The translations under genes and the position numbers were made by a program. This document shows, one piece after another, positions 59,205-64,000 of a DNA stretch of 64,000 nucleotides. The notes under the pieces are model-generated. The model saw only the letters and a program-made list of their open reading frames with translations, was not told where the DNA came from and did not search any database. Source of the DNA: Corynespora cassiicola (taxonomy: Eukaryota > Ascomycota > Dothideomycetes > Pleosporales > Corynesporascaceae); contig JAEUWY010000002.1 of assembly GCA_022059125.1 (NCBI GenBank), positions 2,046,001 through 2,110,000 on the forward strand, read 5' to 3'. The first letter of the stretch is position 1; each line of letters starts with the position of its first letter.

Positions 59205-60629
59205 GTTGGATCTAGATCAGCGTATACCTGCAGGCCCAGTTCCACGGAACACCAGGATCCGAGATCATCAGTCCAACTCCGCACTCGATAGGGACTCGCG
59301 CCGTTCGTCAGCTGCTATTCATGTTTTTCAATGGGCCGACGGCATTTTGTGGTTTCGGTCCTATCGTCCGTTTCCAATATTCATACAACGAACAACATTG
59401 CACAGTCGTTTGAGAAGGCTTGGGGAAGATATGGGCAAAGCGACGAAACAGCGGTCATTATCCTCAGCGTTGGCCTTTTTCTTATTTCAGTGTTCTTATG
59501 CCCTCTTGGACCATGTGCAGTAGTTTCTGTCAGCCTTATCCAACCAGGATGTCGTCGTGACGGAATCAGGCCTTATCTAACGCGTTGGCGTTCTCGGTAG
59601 GGGCTGGCCTTGGTGTAGCCTTGTGTCAGCGCTTAAAGCCATCACAATAAGCCCGATGCACGGACAAACTTACCAGACGTTCCAGATGGGTTTCGGGCTC
59701 GAGACATCCCAATCAGAGTCGAACGCGCAAGCTGTGGTCTAGCCTTCCGGTTCCTCATGTCGTTCGGTGTGCGCAATAACAGCGGCTGTTCTCTCGGTCC
59801 ATGCCGTGACGTGTTGGTTCCAGCGCTAACATTCGGCTACACACACAACCGACGCCGGTTCGGGTAGTGAAGTGATCGCAAACGCCTCGTAAAATGGAGA
59901 TGGAGAAAGTAACATGGGAATTCGAACACGAGATGGCCAGAAATGGCCAGGACTAAAAGTGCAAGTTCGCAGAGATTCTAAAGATGTGTCAAAGGCTTGC
60001 GATATCCAACAGCCGTGTTGAGACTATGAGTCGTTGTGCATCGGACTGCAGCCTTCAGACGACAGTTTGACACCTACTTTGCGCCTCAGTCTCGAAGCAG
60101 CATGATCTTTGAGGGATAATTTGCCCTCGAACCTCCGCTGTGGTTCAGATATTCCTGAGGCAGTTCGAAACCGACCAAGTTGGATCGCTGGACCAATGAA
60201 ACACGCACACCCCACTTTTCCCGTTTTTGCATTACGCGCCCTTGAAATCAGCGCTATTGGTGATATTGAGCCTTTTGAAAGCTTGAAACCCATTCAGATG
60301 AGTCTTTCGCTATATCTTCCCTCCAGTAGCCGCATACATCAGAATCGTGCTTAGCAGAGGGCCAGCCACTATGTGTTTGCCTTAGGCATCAACGTAGCAC
60401 GCCACTCTTCTAAAAACATCAGAACTTGACTTGATAAATTCAATGGAAGCTTTGAATACAGGAATCATCACTCGAGGCAAATTGAACGTTGCAGCCAAAG
60501 AGGATTCAAACTAAATTATATAGTGAGTTTTCACATTGCCATACTACAAAAGACAGCTTCTATTATGCCTCCGATGTCGAGTCTCCAATCAAGCCATGAT
60601 ATTACTTGTGCCAATAATCGAATGTATGC
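59205..60629. other. Gene-free intergenic region
   Basis: A 1.4-kb gap between two minus-strand genes. No frame has a recognisable family pattern; an 89-codon minus frame at 60024-60293 is not convincing. Confidence 0.45.
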
Positions 60630-62806
60630 TCAAATGTCCTCCAAAATTGTCCTGTACGCTTTTTGCGAGATGGTGAAGGTTGGCCCGTTAGGAAAAGCCC
60701 CAGGTATACGAGGAAAAACGGAAGCATCGACCACGCGCAAATTCTGTACGCCATGAACACGAAACTTGGAATCAACACAAGATCCAACAGTGTCATTAGC
60801 CGGTCCCATACGACAGGAGCATGCGGCATGGTGACTAGAGGCCTCGTCCATGAAAGCCTGTCCCAGTTCAACCTCCGGGTTCGGTGAGATAATCCGGTAA
60901 GCGAATCCGGTGTTGTTGTAAGCGCTAATCAACAATTCGAATCCATCGGCAAGAGCTTGCAAGTCTTCCTCTACTCTTTGAGTGAAAAAGTTCAAGTTGA
61001 TCTCGGGGACTTGTCTTGGGTCCGTGGATCGCAACTTTACTGTTCCCGCCGGGTTGGCTGTTTGCATCTTTACAAGGACGCTTGTCCAGGAATGGGGGCG
61101 TATGACTCTGTTGGAAAAACCAGGAAAGAAGCCAAATTCTTCGAAACCAGCAGCACTGAGGAAAAAAAGGTCTGCGTCCTCATCCCAGCTTTGGCTGCTG
61201 CGCCAAGTGAGACTGAAGGTACCACCACCTTGAGAATAAGGGCCAGTTGCGTTCCTCTCCCAGGTTAAAAAGCAAGGATCCGATTCATTAAAGGTCATGG
61301 GGCATGGAATGGTCGCATTTAACCACGCAACCTCGCTCTCAATAGTGACTGGTGCTTCGTAGTTATCTTGCATGTAGTTCCCCTATGAAAAAAATTATCA
61401 TCTGAGTTTCATGATTGCAATGTTTGAGGAAAATTCTGCTTACCACTGCAGGAAGATCCGCAATAACAGGAATGCCCAGACTTTCTAGCTCGTCTCGTGG
61501 GCCGATGCCGCTAAGCTTGAGGATTTGGGGAGTATTGAAGGCGCCACCCGCCACGATTACTTCCCTCCTTGCTCGAACAGATCTCGTCTCTGAAGTCTGA
61601 GAGGCGTTGTACCGGCCATCAGCTGAGTATAGCCCCTCACCAACCAAGTATTCAACTCCGTATGCTTTAGGCTTCCCATTGCATCTCTCGAATAAAACTT
61701 TGCTTGCCAAAGAATGGAGACTCATGGTCAAAGGGTGACCTGCAGCGATAACGTCTTTGATGTAATGCGCGATGCTACTCCGGCTGGCCGTAGTGGGATT
61801 GATGGCATTGGGAACTGTGAACATAAGCGGGCTTGCGTACCGATCATTGTCGATCCTGTTAATGTCGCGATCGAGCAACTCCGCCATATGTGCGGTGCTT
61901 TCCGGATCGATTCCCTCGGTCTGTCGAAATAACTCGGCTACGTATGCGGCTACGTTATCGGTAGGGATCGAAGTCGAGGTATTATGGTGGGAAGACTACA
62001 AGTGAGGACTGTGTGAGCTTAGTCGTGAGGATCAGAAAACAAGTTACTCACCTGAAGATAACCATCGAATCCGTGACCAGGAGTACCTCGAGGGACGTAT
62101 GTGCAGTTTTCCAGATTCATCAAATGTCTACGCATATGTTCGTGTCCCCAAGAATCATCTCCGGTGACTTCAGCAATATAATCCCATTCATTGTCGGGAG
62201 CCCAGGCAAAGTTCATGGCATTGACCTGAGAGCTTCCGCCAAGCGTGGCTCCTCGTGGGTAGTAGATTCCAGCTCTGTATTCATCCAACCATGTCAGCAT
62301 CTACTTATCAATGAATGCTTAATGATGAATGCTTACGGCTCGGCGCCCTCAGGTGGATCAAGTCCAACGTAATACGACCCATTTGTCTGTACATATGTGT
62401 ACTTAGGATCACGACGCGCCTGGGTCTCATTTTGAAAGTGTTCGACGAAAAATTGCCAAGAATGACCTGGCGCTTCGGCAGCTCGGGGACCTCTTGATGA
62501 TTTTTTAGCAATGAGAAAGACATATGTCGGATCAAAACTTACAGAATTGGATTACGCTCCAAAACACTATCTGAGCCGTCACCACCAGCTTCAATGAGGA
62601 AAACAGAGAAGCCGCTCGTGGCTAAGTTGGCACTGTATTTGATGTTAATGCCCAAAGCTTAAGGATTCAATTGGAGTTACTGACGCAAGAGATCCACCAC
62701 CAGGACCTGAACCCACGATGACATAGTCGTATTCGTCGAGTGTGGATGCAACTACCAATTTACTAGCTGCTAGGCCAGCTGCGAGGAGGGACAAGATGAT
62801 GGCCAT
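60630..62806 (-). CDS. Secreted GMC oxidoreductase (FAD enzyme)
   Basis: Six exons (62806-62685, 62632-62543, 62492-62337, 62274-62052, 61995-61444, 61382-60630) sum to 1,896 nt, 631 residues. A signal peptide is likely ([20 protein letters not shown]). The FAD-binding Rossmann motif [14 protein letters not shown] (split by intron 1) and [10 protein letters not shown] follow; [19 protein letters not shown] is the second GMC signature, with [17 protein letters not shown] the third. The active-site region [11 protein letters not shown] has the usual His; the end is [15 protein letters not shown]. The family covers glucose/aryl-alcohol/choline-like oxidases and dehydrogenases. A secreted member suggests oxidation of an extracellular alcohol or sugar; substrate unknown. 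Confidence 0.93.
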
Positions 62807-64000
62807 CTCTCCAAACAAACTTCTTTTTTCTCTTTTTAAGTCGCTTTATAGATCTATGAGGCCTTTTTATTTCGAAGTTCAAATATTGAACAATGTGGTG
62901 CTCAAATGAACTGGCTGAATGGTGCCGGCTCCTCTCATCGAGGAACGCAGCTCTTATATATAAATGCCCAACAACCATAGCTTGAAATAGATGTCAAATT
63001 TTAGCAAAGATCGCCGTTATACTCAGCCCCAGATCTTTCATTTGCGTGTGGCTGGATATTTCGGCAGTGACAAGTGTGAGCCGCGTCGGTGGCTTCGCGT
63101 CTTCAGCCTTCATCGCGCAAAATCAAAGCCGCGCGACATGCGTAAATCATGGAGTCGTTTAACACATACAGTTAACTATCCCACATATTCCTTTACATAA
63201 TATCTCGTTTACCAGGTCGGGTAGCCTTGGCCCCAGGAGACCAAAACATCTTGCTTACTTTTGGACTTGGCGGGGGCGCAAGCTAATCCTTCCACTCTCC
63301 CACATTACACATGAGGCTCCGACTTAATTTCCGAAATGTTACAAGCCTCCAGCTGTACCACAGATTCTATTGATATATATAGTATTGCAGACTCCACTCA
63401 TGCAATAATCCGGCTAGCAATGACCCTCTAGAAAATGTGAAGTCAGTTGCTCCAGCATCCAGCTAATTCTCTAAAAATTCAATGCGCCGAGGCATCTGCC
63501 TCGCAGTCTTTTCCTGTGCTGGTCAAGAGAGCGATACCTGTTGTGAACAACCCCATGGCCAAGTCGTTTCCAAGCCGCTCACGCCTCACCTACAGACGCC
63601 TGTCAATACCAACTTATGATCCGCTGCTAAGCTTGCATGCATGCGAAGAACATGCCAAGACTACATGACAATGCAGAGAGGCTCAGATCCCGCACATTTT
63701 CCGCTTGCCAACGCCCGAGATCTCACTGCCAAGCACGCTTGAGGGTCCCAAAATCTCATCTTCCGTAATCTTGACAACGAATGCCTAGGTACACCACACG
63801 CCACAGTCACTTGCGCTGCATTTAATTGGCCAGAAAACGGATTGATTTTTTCTCGGACGTGATCGAGACTATCGTGATAAGTTCGTTCCCCTGCCTGAAT
63901 ATAAAATCTTGGATAGACTAGCCATGTTCTCTGATGAGACAATGAACACGAATTTCTGGTGATTGACATATTTTCTGGAAAAAAATTTAAGATTTTATTT
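62807..64000. other. GMC promoter region and window end
   Basis: A 1.2-kb stretch with no recognised gene; the last few bases are A/T-rich. A gene beginning past the window edge cannot be excluded. Confidence 0.4.

Overview
The window is nuclear DNA from a filamentous ascomycete (Pezizomycotina; Dothideomycetes is my guess from style, not proven). The basis is split genes with many 42-80 bp GT-AG introns, several TACTAAC/CTAAC-type branch sites, Zn2Cys6 regulators, P450s, Dal5-type transporters and a NACHT (STAND/NLR-type) gene. I rebuilt exon chains by hand. In every case reported as a gene the exons sum to a multiple of three, and the chosen junctions restore family motifs.

Left arm (1-12.6 kb), gene-poor and accessory: a dead 2OG-Fe(II) dioxygenase relic, a Dal5-like MFS transporter, a small protein with a duplicated LGDPIS motif, a broken Helitron/PIF1-type helicase relic, then a six-exon 1,473-residue NACHT protein, and an orphan 3' exon.

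Core block (12.5-38 kb), mostly conserved housekeeping genes: MIX17/CHCHD2-10-like protein, ketopantoate-reductase-family protein, exosome cofactor Lrp1/Rrp47, Sec2-type Rab GEF, PDCD5 homologue, Arb2-domain protein, mitochondrial ribosomal protein uS14m, a UFL1-like UFM1 ligase, PAPS reductase (MET16) and ATP sulfurylase (MET3) side by side, a SET-domain methyltransferase and COQ4. MET3 makes APS from sulfate and MET16 reduces PAPS, so these two form a sulfate-assimilation pair with near-match CYS3/MetR sites and an E-box upstream.

Right arm (38-64 kb), accessory: a 73-bp tandem repeat, a CYP65-like P450, a small zinc-cluster-only regulator beside a larger regulator that has the fungal regulatory domain but no zinc cluster, a DapA-family aldolase/lyase, a Dal5-like MFS transporter, a complete Zn2Cys6 regulator, a cyclase/kynurenine-formamidase-like hydrolase, a second P450, an amidase-signature enzyme, a secreted aspartic protease with a suspicious segment, and a secreted GMC oxidoreductase. 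No PKS, NRPS or terpene synthase is present, so a catabolic or tailoring cluster is more likely than a classical metabolite cluster.

Notable gene-structure features: an 11-nt exon (PDCD5), a 14-nt exon splitting a zinc cluster, two GC-AG introns (COQ4 and the first P450), in-frame 3n introns without stops (SEC2, first P450) and a NAGNAG acceptor (UFL1-like). No rRNA, tRNA, CRISPR array or viral sequence was recognised.
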